Positions 31,404-41,708 of a stretch of DNA of 64,000 bases are shown here, piece after piece (within the stretch, counting starts at the first letter, position 1; every line of letters begins with the position of its first letter). This DNA comes from Caecitellus pseudoparvulus. Taxonomy: Eukaryota > Bigyra: Bicosoecida. A program made the position numbers and the translations under genes. The stretch covers positions 1 to 64,000 of the forward strand of contig CBFFRQ010000079.1 in the NCBI GenBank assembly GCA_965644315.1, in the 5' to 3' direction. Below the pieces are notes generated by a model, which ran no database searches, was not told where the DNA came from, and was given only the letters and a program-made list of their open reading frames with translations.

Positions 31404-32500
31404 ACACCGTGGCAGTGGCGAGTGTGGGGAGCTGCCCCCCACCGCCTGGCGTGGCGGCGTGGCTGGCTGGGGATGAGCGCCTGTTCGCCCTGGCCCGGGC
31501 AGCCTGTGTGCAGCTGGCGGACGGGGCGCTGAGCAGGGAGCAGGGCACGGCCCTGGCGCCGGTGCTGCTGTTCACGGCGGTGGGGCTGTACGCCACGACG
31601 CCGCCCAGCTCCCGCAACACCACCCCGCCCCACCTCGCCGAGCGCACTGCTCGCTTGGCCAGCAAGTGCACCCTGCTCGTGGGTGGCGTAGAGGTGGCGG
31701 GCGGCAAGGCGGTGCAGCGTGACAGCCCGCCCTCCACACACACCGCCCATGACGACGACGGCGGTGCGCGTGACCCGCTGTTCTGGCTGCTGCAGCGCCC
31801 CAGCAACACGGCAGTGCACAAGGGCGGGCCGGCGGCCACCACGGCGCTGAACGTGTTCGTGGCCATGGCTGGGCACTTGCTGCAGACAGACCTGCAGCGC
31901 TACGTGGTGCCGGTGGCTTGGGCAGTGTTCCGCACTGTGCAGGCAGCAGAGCACGTGGCCAGCGACCCCCGCCTGGCCGACGCGCCATCCTGGTCAGAGC
32001 AAGGCCAGCAGGCGGCCGCTGGAGCAGAGGCAGGCGCATTGGCGTCGGAGGTCATGGAGGGTGTGCAGGGTGCCATGGGCGCAGATGTGTTCCTGACGGC
32101 GTACAACGGCGAGCGGTGGGCCAGGGCGGCGGCGAAGGAGCGGCGGGCGAAGCAGGTGGCGCAGGAGGCGGTGGTGAGCCCGGCAGCAGCTGCTGCACGC
32201 CGGAGTCGGAAGGCGCAGGCGAAGAAGCGCCACGTGGCAAAGCGCATGGACAAGCTGAAGGTGCTGCGAGGCGGTGGTGGGAAGGGCCGGAAGCGGGTGT
32301 GGGAGGCGTTGGTGCGGTGCGGAGGGGAGTGCAGTGAAGGTGAGGGGGGGGTGGGGTGCGTGGGAATGGTGATGAGGTGTGATGCGGTGTGGTGTCTGCG
32401 GTGGAATGTGGTGCGGTATGGGCAGAGGTGGAGGTGGGGCAGGTGTGCTGGTCTGAGGTGCGTGTCAGGTTTGTCGAATGGTGCATTGGTCTGTGCTTGA
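31374..32500 (+). pseudogene. UTP20 C-terminal fragment, unit 4
   Basis: UTP20-like C-terminal region with AYNGERWARAAAKE and AKKRHVAKRMDK. The frame runs past the basic tail to a TGA at 32498-32500, ten bases short of the convergent ankyrin D stop. It lacks its own start. Confidence 0.6.
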
Positions 32501-32509
32501 AGCTTGGGA

Positions 32510-35500
32510 TCAAATCAACTCCTTCAAGCTCTCAAACTTGGTGGCTTCCTGTCGCACGCTGTCTGGGATCCTGCGGTGCCCCGTCAGACCCAGCAGCTCA
32601 CGCACGATGTCTGTGTGGCCCCAGCGGCATGCCACTCGGAAGCCAGCCTCAGGGCCAAACCGATCCGCCGCATGCACATCCACTGCCCGCGCCCCAGTCA
32701 GGCCCAGCAGCTCACGCACGATGTCTGTGTGGCCATTGCGACATGCCAGTCGGAAGCCAGCCTCAGGGCCATACTTATCCGCTGCGTGTACATCCACTGC
32801 CCGCGCCCCAGTGAGGCCCAGCAGCTCACGCACGATGTCTGTGTAGCCCCAGCGGCATGCCAGTCGGAAGCCAGCCTCAGGTCCACGACCATCCGCCGCA
32901 TGCACATCCACCTCCCGCGCACCAGTCAGACCCAGCAGCTCACGCACGACATCTGTGCGGCCATGGAGGCATGCCACTCGGAAGCCAGCCTCAGGTCCAT
33001 CCCCATCCGCTGCGTGCACATCCACTGCCCGCGCACCAGTCAGGTCCAGCAGCTCACGCACGATGTCGCTGTGGCCATTGCGGCATGCCCATCGGAAGCC
33101 AGCCTCAGGCCCATCCCCATCCGCTGCATGCACATCCACTGCCCGCGCACCAGTCAGGTCCAGCAGCTCACGCACGATGTCGCTGTGGCCATTGCGGCAT
33201 GCCAATCGGAAGGCGGCCTCAGGTCCATCCTCATCCGCCGCATGCACATCCACTGCCCGCGCCCCAGTGAGGCCCAGCAGCTCACGCACGATGTCTGTGT
33301 AGCCCCAGCGGCATGCCAGTCGGAAGCCAGCCTCAGGTCCACGACCATCCGCCGCATGCACATCCACCTCCCGCGCACCAGTCAGACCCAGCAGCTCACG
33401 CACGACATCTGTGCGGCCATGGAGGCATGCCACTCGGAAGCCAGCCTCAGGTCCATCCCCATCCGCTGCGTGCACATCCACTGCCCGCGCACCAGTCAGG
33501 TCCAGCAGCTCACGCACGATGTCGCTGTGGCCATTGCGGCATGCCCATCGGAAGCCAGCCTCAGGCCCATCCCCATCCGCTGCATGCACATCCACTGCCC
33601 GCGCACCAGTCAGGTCCAGCAGCTCACGCACGATGTCGCTGTGGCCATTGCGGCATGCCAATCGGAAGGCGGCCTCAGGTCCATCCTCATCCGCCGCATG
33701 CACATCCACCTCCCGCGCCCCAGTCAGACCCAGCAGCTCACGCACGATGTCTGTGTGGCCATTGATACATGCCACTCGGAAAGCGGCCTCAGGGCCCTGT
33801 TTTTGAAACCCAGGCAAGACCTCAACACTTCCTTCCGCATGTACACTCACTGCCTTATCCCCCGTCAATGACAGCAACTCGCGCACTCTCGCAAGCTCAC
33901 CCTCCTTGCACGCTTCCACAAACGCTGTAGTGTTCTCCTCGCTGAATGTCTCCAGCTCAGGGACTTGATCGGCAGCAATCTCCGACTCTGTAGCCGGTAC
34001 AGCCTCTGCGTCAGCTGTCTCCGCTTGACCTGCCGCACCACCTGCCTGCTCACCATCAAGCACACTCCGCACCGCACTTTCCACACCTTCCAAATGACCC
34101 ACTCCACCCCCACTTCCTTCACACGCCATCGCATATGCACCCATACAGCAACCACTCCCTCCCCGCCCCAACACCTCCAACGCACTCGTCAGTTCAAGCT
34201 TTACACCTTCACCACTGCTCACGAAGCTCGACACAGCGCTCGAGTCGCCACCCAACGCACCACCGTCCACACCAAGCACCTCACGCAGCACACTCAACAC
34301 ACCACCACCCTCACCACCACCGGTGCTTCCGTCCGAGCGACCTGTGTCACACACACCGCCACATGCACTCAACACCACCTCACACCCACCCCCATCCAGT
34401 GCGCCCACCAGATCACCCACACTGCCACTCCCCACACCCACCACCACAAAGCTCCCCACACCCACACCATCCAGACTCACTCCACACGCCTCCGCCACAG
34501 CACACACACCCAGCACCCTCACAGCCACGCGCTGCTTCACATCCAGCCCGACATCGCCCCACGCTTCATCCTCCACGAACACCCTCAGCGGCCACCCCGC
34601 CTCACACTGCACCTGCACCGTCACCATGCTCCTCTGGCCGAGTGGCTCATCAGGTCGGCCCGCTGTACAACTGTGAGCCAGTGCTGCTCTGCGTGGCGTC
34701 TGCGCCATCCGCGGCAGGCCATGGGCGATGCGAGCCGCTTCGCCACGCTTCACGGCGCCAACACTCGTGGTAAGCGCTGCCGCACCCGCCTCCACAGTCC
34801 CTGCCCACTGCTCCACATCCCCAGCTCCACCCACATCTTCATCCACGATCTCAACCCTCCCACTGTACACACTCACACCCTTGCCATTCAAACACTCCAC
34901 GCCGCTCGGCAAGTCCAACCCACGCACAGCCTTCACCTTCCGACCACTCATCACCGGCGCACACCCCAACAGCCCACGCAGTTCCTCCACCGCACTCGCT
35001 GCACTCTCCAAGTGCTCCGCAGCACTCTCACTCCTCAGATCGCCCGCCGCCTCGCCTCGCAGCCAATCAGCCTGCTGCCGCATGCCAGCCAGAGCCGCAT
35101 CCGCCGCTGCCTCACCACCAGCACCATGTGTGACGGGGCCACCCTGACCAGCTACATCCACATCCCCCCCCTCGAAGCCTTGCCACCATCGCGTCAGATC
35201 AGCCAGCGCACCCTCCACGTTCACACCGCTCCGTACATTGCTCCAAGCACCCACGATGGCGCCCCACAGTGCGTCGCCCTCCGGCACTGCATCCACATCC
35301 ACACCCGACACCGCCTGGTGCAGCACATCCACCGCGCAGAAGCACCGGAACGACAGGTACTGCAGCGCAGCACACACACCACCTCTCTCACGCTGCCCCG
35401 CCAACAGCCCAGCCTGCTCCAACAGCGCACTCCCCGCATCACGCAGTGCAGCCTCCAGCTCCACCAGGCTCATGGTTGATGGGGCGTCGCCTGCAACAGG

Positions 35501-35782
35501 CGCTTCGCCACACCCAATGGCTGCCAGTCCTCTCAGTGCTGGGCCGTGGTCCATGACGCTGCCCGGCAAGCACTTCAACTTGCCCAAGCATGCCGCCACA
35601 ACCTCAGCCTGCTTGCCGTCGATGCCTGCAGTGGGCGCTGCACTGCCCTCCATAGCTTGGCCTGTTGCTGCTGCCTGAGGCGTCGGGGAGGGGCAGGGCG
35701 TTGTGTGCTGGCCAGTGTGTGCGACACGCTCTGTCGCAAGTGCTGGCGAAAGCGAGGCACCATGCCCACACCCACGCACCAT
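32510..35782 (-). CDS. Ankyrin-repeat protein D (11 repeats)
   Basis: Inferred exons are the ATG at 35780-35782 and 32510-35674 with a 105-nt intron; product about 1,055 residues. The N-terminal ~570 residues are homologous to A-C and unassigned. A helical EENTTAFVEACKEGELARVRELL cap precedes 11 ankyrin repeats of 38 residues. Repeats 2-5 are an exact-looking duplicate of repeats 6-9 (456-bp period). Some repeats carry unusual substitutions (GRTDVVRELL, GYTDIVRELL) repeated in both blocks. The gene ends RRIPDSVRQEATKF and converges with the UTP20 fragment. Confidence 0.85.
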   Translation of the reverse strand: MVRGCGHGASLSPALATERVAHTGQHTTPCPSPTPQAAATGQAMEGSAAPTAGIDGKQAEVVAACLGKLKCLPGSVMDHGPALRGLAAIGCGEAPVAGDAPSTMSLVELEAALRDAGSALLEQAGLLAGQRERGGVCAALQYLSFRCFCAVDVLHQAVSGVDVDAVPEGDALWGAIVGAWSNVRSGVNVEGALADLTRWWQGFEGGDVDVAGQGGPVTHGAGGEAAADAALAGMRQQADWLRGEAAGDLRSESAAEHLESAASAVEELRGLLGCAPVMSGRKVKAVRGLDLPSGVECLNGKGVSVYSGRVEIVDEDVGGAGDVEQWAGTVEAGAAALTTSVGAVKRGEAARIAHGLPRMAQTPRRAALAHSCTAGRPDEPLGQRSMVTVQVQCEAGWPLRVFVEDEAWGDVGLDVKQRVAVRVLGVCAVAEACGVSLDGVGVGSFVVVGVGSGSVGDLVGALDGGGCEVVLSACGGVCDTGRSDGSTGGGEGGGVLSVLREVLGVDGGALGGDSSAVSSFVSSGEGVKLELTSALEVLGRGGSGCCMGAYAMACEGSGGGVGHLEGVESAVRSVLDGEQAGGAAGQAETADAEAVPATESEIAADQVPELETFSEENTTAFVEACKEGELARVRELLSLTGDKAVSVHAEGSVEVLPGFQKQGPEAAFRVACINGHTDIVRELLGLTGAREVDVHAADEDGPEAAFRLACRNGHSDIVRELLDLTGARAVDVHAADGDGPEAGFRWACRNGHSDIVRELLDLTGARAVDVHAADGDGPEAGFRVACLHGRTDVVRELLGLTGAREVDVHAADGRGPEAGFRLACRWGYTDIVRELLGLTGARAVDVHAADEDGPEAAFRLACRNGHSDIVRELLDLTGARAVDVHAADGDGPEAGFRWACRNGHSDIVRELLDLTGARAVDVHAADGDGPEAGFRVACLHGRTDVVRELLGLTGAREVDVHAADGRGPEAGFRLACRWGYTDIVRELLGLTGARAVDVHAADKYGPEAGFRLACRNGHTDIVRELLGLTGARAVDVHAADRFGPEAGFRVACRWGHTDIVRELLGLTGHRRIPDSVRQEATKFESLKELI

Positions 35783-36395
35783 GGCAATGGATGGCAGGGA
35801 ATCTTGCCAGGTATGGCAGTGCTACGTAGGTGGATCCTGTGGGGTGGATGCGGTGGGCAGGGTGTGTTGGTGTGGCGGGGAGGCGTTGTCGTGGTGGACG
35901 TGTGCGAGGGAGCAACTTCCGCACTTGCACCAGTGCACGCTCACCTGTGTCAGACAGGAGCGGAGACAAGGCACAATGCACGCTGATGTGCAGATGCCCA
36001 ATGACACCACAAGTAAGAGTGGGAAGTGGATGAGGAGCAATTTGGTGCAAGACATGTGAAGGGTGTCCCGCTACGCTCGATGCGGTGCGCATCATCCCAG
36101 CAACAGAGGTGCGGAACTAGCTATCTGGACATCCGCAAGATCCCCGTTCGAGTGCTGACGGGAGCTGCGCCAAGGCGCGGAGTGCGATAGAGGGGGTCGA
36201 CTCGTGTGCTCCGAGCAGCGCTGTCCATACACGGCACTGGGCGGGGCAAAACCGCCCGCTTTGCTGTGCCCGCACTTTTGTGTGTAAGGGTTGCGGCCTT
36301 GTCGTGTCTGGCAGTGTGACCCCGTCACCCTTCCTTGCCCACACGATATTCATTGGCGTGGTGGCGATTGCTCTGTCCCAAGCCACAACAAAGGC
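35783..36395. promoter_or_regulatory. Divergent region between ankyrin D and Sec12-like gene
   Basis: Fourth copy of the ~610-bp upstream region, here in front of the complete Sec12-like gene, so it is probably the ancestral arrangement. It includes the conserved AACTTCCGCA near 35915. Confidence 0.5.
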
Positions 36396-38125
36396 ATGGC
36401 GCTGTCCAGCGCCTCCATGGGGGCACCCGTCTTCCAGCTGGTGCCCCTCGCAGGTGGTACTCTGGCTGTTTCAGGCGGTGGCAGCTCCAAGACTGGAATT
36501 GAGAATGCTCTGGTGCGCAGGCGGGCATTCGACGGCTGCGGGTGGCGTGCAAATTCCGCAACCGCCGCTGCCGTGCTCCACAGACCATGGTGCACGTGGA
36601 GAACACTGGCGCCAACAAAGTGGAGCTGGCGAAAGGCACTGCGTTCCTCTCGGGCAACACTTTCATCACGCACGTGGCAGTGTCAGAGGACGTGCGTGCC
36701 GGCGCAGCCGACGTGGCAACCACTTTTGCACCTTCCACGGCGACTTTCGCAGGGCAAGCGCGTGGCAGGGGCGGCTGGAGACAGCATCGTTGTGTTCAAC
36801 CGCGACGGCGAGAGTGGCAGGTACGGGAGCTGGCGTGTCACGGGGCGGCACTGCCGCTGCACGCTCGCCTGACTTGCGCCACAGACTGCAGGAAGTGGTG
36901 CGTTTCCCCGCGGACTTTGCCACCTCCGACACGCCCGACGTCAACGCCCTGGCGTGGGGATGGGAGCACACGTGCCTGGTGTCTGGTGGTGCTGACGGCG
37001 TTGTCCGGGTGTGGCACGTGGGGGGGGAGGTGGACGGGCCTGCGGACTGTCCACGGCTGGTTGCAGAGTGCACGGGGCACTCCGCACCCGTCGTGTCCCT
37101 GGCTGTGAATGTCATCGGGGGCCTGGTGGCCTCTGGCAGCATGGATGGCACGTGCCGCATTTGGAGCCTGCCGCAGCTGCGCGGGGCGGTGGAGGGTGAT
37201 GTCTTCTCCTGGACTCTGCCCTGCCAGGCATCGGCACACATCACCAAGCCAGCGCCGCCTCGCCCTGGGCGCAAGCAGCGCCACACAACGCCCGGATCAT
37301 TCAAGTATGTCAGCCTGCACTTTCTGGAAGACACCCTCTTGACACTGGAGACGTCTCAATTCGTGCGTGGCAGGCGGCGCGTTGACGCGTTTCGCAGCGA
37401 AACGCAGCGGCCACGCCCACCTCCTTCTCTCGCAGGGCGGAGCGCTTGCTTCGCTGTGGACACTAACTGAAGCACCGCAGAGTACGTTTCCCAGCACCTT
37501 TGGTCCCCGGGGAGTGGACAACGAAATCACCGTCATGCACAAGCCCGTGCAAGGCGCCAGCCGTGCAGATGCGGATGGTGTGTTGACTCCTCTGCCTGCG
37601 CCGGTCTCGACAGTCGAGGAAACGCAGCCTGCTCTGAGCCGAGTGCTGGGGGAGTGGGCTTGGCATGCTGATGTGAGCAAGGTGGTGACACCCCGTGCCG
37701 CTGCCACAAGCACTGTCACACGTGGTGGTGGCGCCGTCGCTATCGCCTGTGCTGATCGGCGGGTTTACGAGTATGCGCTGCCAGACCTGGCGTATGTGGG
37801 CGCGTACCAGACCACGCACTCCTTCGGCGCGTTGGGCCTGGCGTACACGCCAGACGGCTCACACCTCTTGACAGCCAGCGCTGACCACAGCATCCTCCTC
37901 TGGCCTCGGGTGCGCCGCAGCAACCTGGCGCTGTGGGGCATTGCCCTCCTCCTGGCGCTATTCATCGCAGCGGTGGCCTGGCAGGGGGTGCAGCTGGCAC
38001 ACAGCCAAGAGGGAGCGGGCTTGCCAGGCCCCTTCCACCTCGCGTCAGCCGCTGTGGAGCGCTTGGTGCGAGTGGTGGCGTCTGTGCTGGGCGGCTCGCC
38101 TGTGCAGCCCCTCACACCGGCGTGA
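36396..38125 (+). CDS. Sec12/PREB-like WD40 membrane protein
   Basis: Likely ER-membrane guanine-nucleotide exchange factor for Sar1, which starts COPII coat assembly. Five exons are inferred: 36396-36512, 36584-36691, 36753-36820, 36885-37362 and 37436-38125, giving 486 residues; all junctions are in phase. The N-terminus carries SGGGSSKTGIENAL, the Sec12/PREB potassium-loop-like signature. WD40 blades follow (VAGAAGDSIVVF, LVSGGADGVVRVWHV, LVASGSMDGTCRIWSL, LLTASADHSILLWPR). A single C-terminal membrane span (ALWGIALLLALFIAAVAW) is followed by a ~45-residue tail. Donors are GTGCGC, GTGCGT, GTACGG and GTGCGT. It is the source of the three 5' fragments in the array. Confidence 0.78.
36513..36583 (+). 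other. Intron 1 of Sec12-like gene with recurring motif
   Basis: A 71-nt intron, donor GTGCGC, acceptor CTCCACAG. It contains AAATTCCGCA about 30 nt before the acceptor, and the same motif is kept in all four Sec12 copies (for example 14818-14827). Confidence 0.6.
37363..37435 (+). other. Intron 4 of Sec12-like gene with hairpin
   Basis: A 73-nt intron, donor GTGCGT, acceptor TCTCGCAG. It holds a perfect 8-bp stem with a 3-nt loop, GCGTTTCG-CAG-CGAAACGC (37387-37405). Confidence 0.6.
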
Positions 38126-38238
38126 CGCAGAACAGCAGGCGCCGCAAAATTCACAGACGACACCCACATGCAGTACTGTCCCATGTGGATTCGCTTGTCC
38201 ACCGGGACTGCTGCCACGAGGCGGCCACTGCGCCTGGC

Positions 38239-38844
38239 ATGGCGGCCGGTGCTCCTCATCCGGACGCAAGCCTGGCGTTGCGGGACACGAAGCAAGGCGT
38301 CAAACACCACATGCTGCAGCTCCTGAATGCGGTGCATGAAGCAGACATCAAAGGGGTGGAGGAGCAGTCCTTGACGGACAAGGTGGCGGCGCTGGCCCAA
38401 GCGGTGGCTGAGCACAGCAGCGTGTTGGGTGCCCGGGAAACGCAAGCGAAACTCTCGCTCGCAGCAGCTCTCCGAGAGGCCCGCCAACACAAGGCACGGG
38501 CTGATGACGCCGAGCTTCAAGTTGAATCAATGAAACGCCGTCTGGCCGACCATGTCACTCAGGCACGCGAGGCCCAAGCAGCTGCTGCAGCGGCCTTCGA
38601 GCGCCGGCTGGCCCAGGAGCGTGCAACGGTCGAGGCGTGGCAGGCGTCCCTGCGCGCCGCCACAGAAGCACAGGTGGAAGCCGAGGTGCAGGCACGGGTG
38701 GAGGCCTTGCAGCGCCGCATGCAAGGCGAGTTGGACGCGCGCGTGGCTGTGCTGGAGGGCGAGCACCGTGCTGCCTTGAGGAGGCACATGCGGCACCTGC
38801 ACGCTGGTGCTGGGGCGCACGGGCAGCTGGGTGCCCCCACGTGA
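38239..38844 (+). CDS. Coiled-coil protein of unknown function
   Basis: 201 residues from ATG 38239. After about 30 residues nearly the whole protein is heptad-rich helix (LTDKVAALAQAVAEHSSV, then long Ala/Glu/Gln/Arg stretches with AEVQARVEALQRRM), typical of a long coiled coil. The frame is open upstream without a convincing earlier start; an upstream exon cannot be excluded. It starts 113 bp after the Sec12-like stop on the same strand and ends 27 bp from the convergent primase stop. No family recognised. Confidence 0.6.
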   Translation: MAAGAPHPDASLALRDTKQGVKHHMLQLLNAVHEADIKGVEEQSLTDKVAALAQAVAEHSSVLGARETQAKLSLAAALREARQHKARADDAELQVESMKRRLADHVTQAREAQAAAAAAFERRLAQERATVEAWQASLRAATEAQVEAEVQARVEALQRRMQGELDARVAVLEGEHRAALRRHMRHLHAGAGAHGQLGAPT

Positions 38845-38871
38845 GCCCTCCACCACCCGCGTGCATTCCGT

Positions 38872-40683
38872 TTACCAGTCTCCGGAGGTGGCTGCGGCCT
38901 TCTCTGCGCGTTTGCGCAGCACTTGCTTGACCTTGCCCTCCATCGGCGCCAGCCACGCCTCGAAGTAGTCCATGTACGGCTTCATGGAGGTCTTGTGCCA
39001 CTCCTCGCCGCCACTGGCGCCTGCGGCGGCACTGCCCACCTCTGCGTCAAAGGCAGCCGCCTCCTCCATGAGCTGGGGGATGGTGGGCACGGCGAAGGGG
39101 TTGAAGGCGTCCGCCTTGGCGGGGTTCACCGGCACGCACACCCTGCCCGTCTTAGGGTGCACACAGAAGGGGCTCTTGAGGAGATGGTTCTGCTGCTTGG
39201 ACACGTTGGCGTCCAGGCGTGGGTACAGGAAGTAGAAGACGATGCCAGACACCGTGCGGTCCAGGTCGTTGCGTGTGCGCCAGGAAGCGCTGGACTTCTG
39301 CGCATCTTCCTGCCCCTGCCGCACCAGAGACTTGAGCTGGCGCCAGCGCTGGGCAGGCCCCGAAGCCTTGGCCCAGGCGGCCTCCAGGGACTCCCGCAGC
39401 GTGCCGTGGTCAGGCACGAGCTCCAGAACCTGCGATCTCAACTCGGCGTTCTCCCCGAGGAATCCCTGCCCTTCCTCCGCGCCGATGATGGGAACGAACA
39501 GCGGCTCCAGGATTTCAAAGGCTCGTTCGTGGGAGGGGTGCAAAGGACTCGTCGTGTCGATGCTGCTGAGTTTGTCTGCTACCTTGTCTGACGTGCCGGT
39601 GTTGGCGGTGAGGTAGTTCACCACCGCAGTGCGTGCGTCGTTGCTCAGCGCCCGGGCCGCGTCATCGCACACCCAGCAATGGATACCACGACGCCCGGAG
39701 TAAATCCACACTGCATGCTGGAAGCCAAAGTCCTCTGGCGTGGCGTAGCGGCAGGAGGGTGGTGCGTCGCGGGAGCAAGCGCTGGCAACGCAGCATGGCA
39801 GCAGTGCGCACCTTTCAACGCAATGTCGATGACCTTCAGCGCCGCTGTCATGAACTGCCAGCACTTTGGGCAGATCTTTGCTCCACTGGGCAGACGGCGA
39901 GGCATGCAAATGTGGCATTGTGGCGGGCGGGTGGCGGCTGCGGCGGCACGCACCTGCAGCACGTGCGCACTTCGTCGTAGTCTGTGAGGTCAATGTCAAA
40001 CACCAACTCGCGCTCCACAGTGAAGAAGGCCTCCTTCTTCATCGTCGTGTGCTTCGAAGGCTGCATATGGGGGGACAGACAGGGATATGCCGTGCTCCGT
40101 CGAATGCAGCAGCCCGCGCCGCGTGGGGAGCACGCACAGGGGCGGAGAAGACGGCGCCGATGTCGATTTTGTGCGGCTGTTTTGCTGTGATGTGCGCCTT
40201 CATGTCTGCCTTGTCCTTGAAACTCAAGTACCGCACGAAGACGTCCCCCTCCATGGTGAAGTTCCACTCTCGGCGGGCCATGTAGTCCTTCACTACGTGC
40301 GGGTTCTTGCTGTGGGGGTCTGCACAGCCGGGAGCCGGGCGCTTGGCGTTTCAAACGTGCCTGGGCGCCGCCCGTTGAAACGCCGCCTGCACGCACCCTG
40401 CCCGTACGAAATCCACCGGCACATGTGGTCAAAGGGGAAGAAACGACCTGCGATGGACACTTCAGCTCGGTACATTGCAACTTGCCCGCACCTCCCCCCT
40501 GCCGTGGCAGCACGCACTGTAGTACAGCCTGAGCAGGTGTGGGTTGAAAACTTCGTCGCCAGAGTACGGGGCTGCCTCGGCACCTGTACGCGCGCCCTTG
40601 GAAGAAGGGGCATCCTGGAGCCCCTCCTCTGCTGCGCGCTTGCCTGCCACGCTGGGCGATGCCACATCCTCTGCAGCAGCCAT
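38872..40683 (-). CDS. PRIM1: DNA primase small (catalytic) subunit
   Basis: Synthesises RNA primers in the DNA polymerase alpha-primase complex. Six exons are inferred: 40683-40518, 40447-40397, 40319-40138, 40060-39954, 39885-39812 and 39734-38872, 480 residues, every junction in phase. Motifs follow animal and fungal PRIM1 closely: LLRLYYSRFFPFDHMCRW, ARREWNFTMEGDVFVRY, HKIDIGAVFSAP, the catalytic VFDIDLTDYDEVR (two metal-binding Asp), the zinc-site CPKCW and YSGRRGIHCWVCD. The N-terminus has an extra ~40 residues of low complexity (MAAAEDVASPSVAGKR). Introns are 68-77 nt, with donors GTGCGT four times and GTGCGC once. It shares a 378-bp divergent upstream region with the thioredoxin-like gene at 41062. 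Confidence 0.92.
40320..40396 (-). other. Primase intron 2 with 10-bp inverted repeat
   Basis: 77-nt intron with a perfect inverted repeat GGCGTTTCAA (40345-40354) and TTGAAACGCC (40375-40384). The stem sequence resembles the hairpin in Sec12 intron 4. Confidence 0.6.
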
Positions 40684-41061
40684 GCTCTCTGGCGTGGGTT
40701 TCTGCACCAAAATCCGCAGGCGCCCTGCTTGCTCCACACTGCCTTGAGGGGAGAAACTAGCCACGTTCAAGTCTCCACACGTGAACCTTGGCTGCCTTGC
40801 TGTGGGAAGAGTTCGGAATTGTGCATCGTTGCATGTGGTGCCGTCTCTCGTAGCCGTATTCATGGGTTTGGGGCGCCAGCGCATTGGGCCCAAAGCACGA
40901 AGACGTTGTCGCAAATTCTCCAAACCCCACGCACCAAGACTCCCATTCGGTGCTTGCATTCTCTTGTGAACCCCTTACACGGCGTTGCTTGCCTCAGGCA
41001 CGCGCAATTCCTCGCTGCGCCGAGAAGCGATTTCCGCAGTTGGGACCACAACACCTGCACC
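40684..41061. promoter_or_regulatory. Divergent promoter region, primase / thioredoxin-like
   Basis: 378 bp between head-to-head start codons. ATTTCCGCA at 41030-41038 ends 23 bases before the thioredoxin-like ATG. No TATA box is clear. Confidence 0.5.
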
Positions 41062-41708
41062 ATGGCTGCGGAAGAAGGGAGCCCTGAGCAGCTCCGCGAT
41101 CGCGCCAAGGCGCAGGGCGTGTACATGTTCGGCTCCTCTGAGTGAGTGCCGCACTGCTGTCGCACAGGCGCTGAACTGTTGAATAACCAAACACGCCCTC
41201 CCACCTCCGCCACAGCTGCGAAGCGACAGCGACACAGGTCAGCTCGCTGGGCGAGACGGTCATGCAGGGCGTGCAGTTCGTGCAGTGTGATGGCAGCGCA
41301 GAGGACCAGGCCCTGTGCCGCGACCTGAACATTTCCGCCACCCCTACCACACTGGTTGGCATGGAGGTGTACCAAGGCGCGCTGGACCGCACAGACCTGC
41401 ACCACGCCCTCACCGTGCCTGCCCTCGTCGCACAGCACCTGGCTGATGCAGGCGCTGTGCTGTACGGCACGTCCTGGTGCGGCTGGACCACCCGTCAGCG
41501 CGCTATCTTCGGCCCCCATGCGGATACTGTGCCCTATGTGCAGTGTGACGCAGGGCCGGCACAGGAAGCCAAGTGCGACGCAGCAGGCGTGAATGGGTAC
41601 CCTGCCTGGAACATAGGGGGTGCCATGCTGCCAGGGTACATGTCCCTCAGTCGCCTCGCCAAGGTGTCTCGCATGCCGGGCGTGGAGGTGGTGGATGCCG
41701 CCGAGTGA
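41062..41708 (+). CDS. Double thioredoxin-like (VKOR-type) protein 1, monothiol
   Basis: 190 residues in two exons (41062-41141, 41216-41708; intron 74 nt, donor GTGAGT). Both halves resemble the thioredoxin-like domain fused to bacterial and plant VKOR proteins. Half 1 has MFGSSDCEATATQ and a cis-Pro SATPTTLVG. Half 2 has LYGTSWCGWTTRQRAIFG, VPYVQCD, a further Cys and NGYPAWNIGG. In each half the first active-site Cys is kept but the position of the second is Thr (CEAT, CGWT), so a classical dithiol reaction is not possible there. No signal peptide and no VKOR membrane domain are present. A paralogue with the same intron position follows at 41930. Likely roles are thiol binding or glutathionylation-type monothiol chemistry; this is inference. 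Confidence 0.72.
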
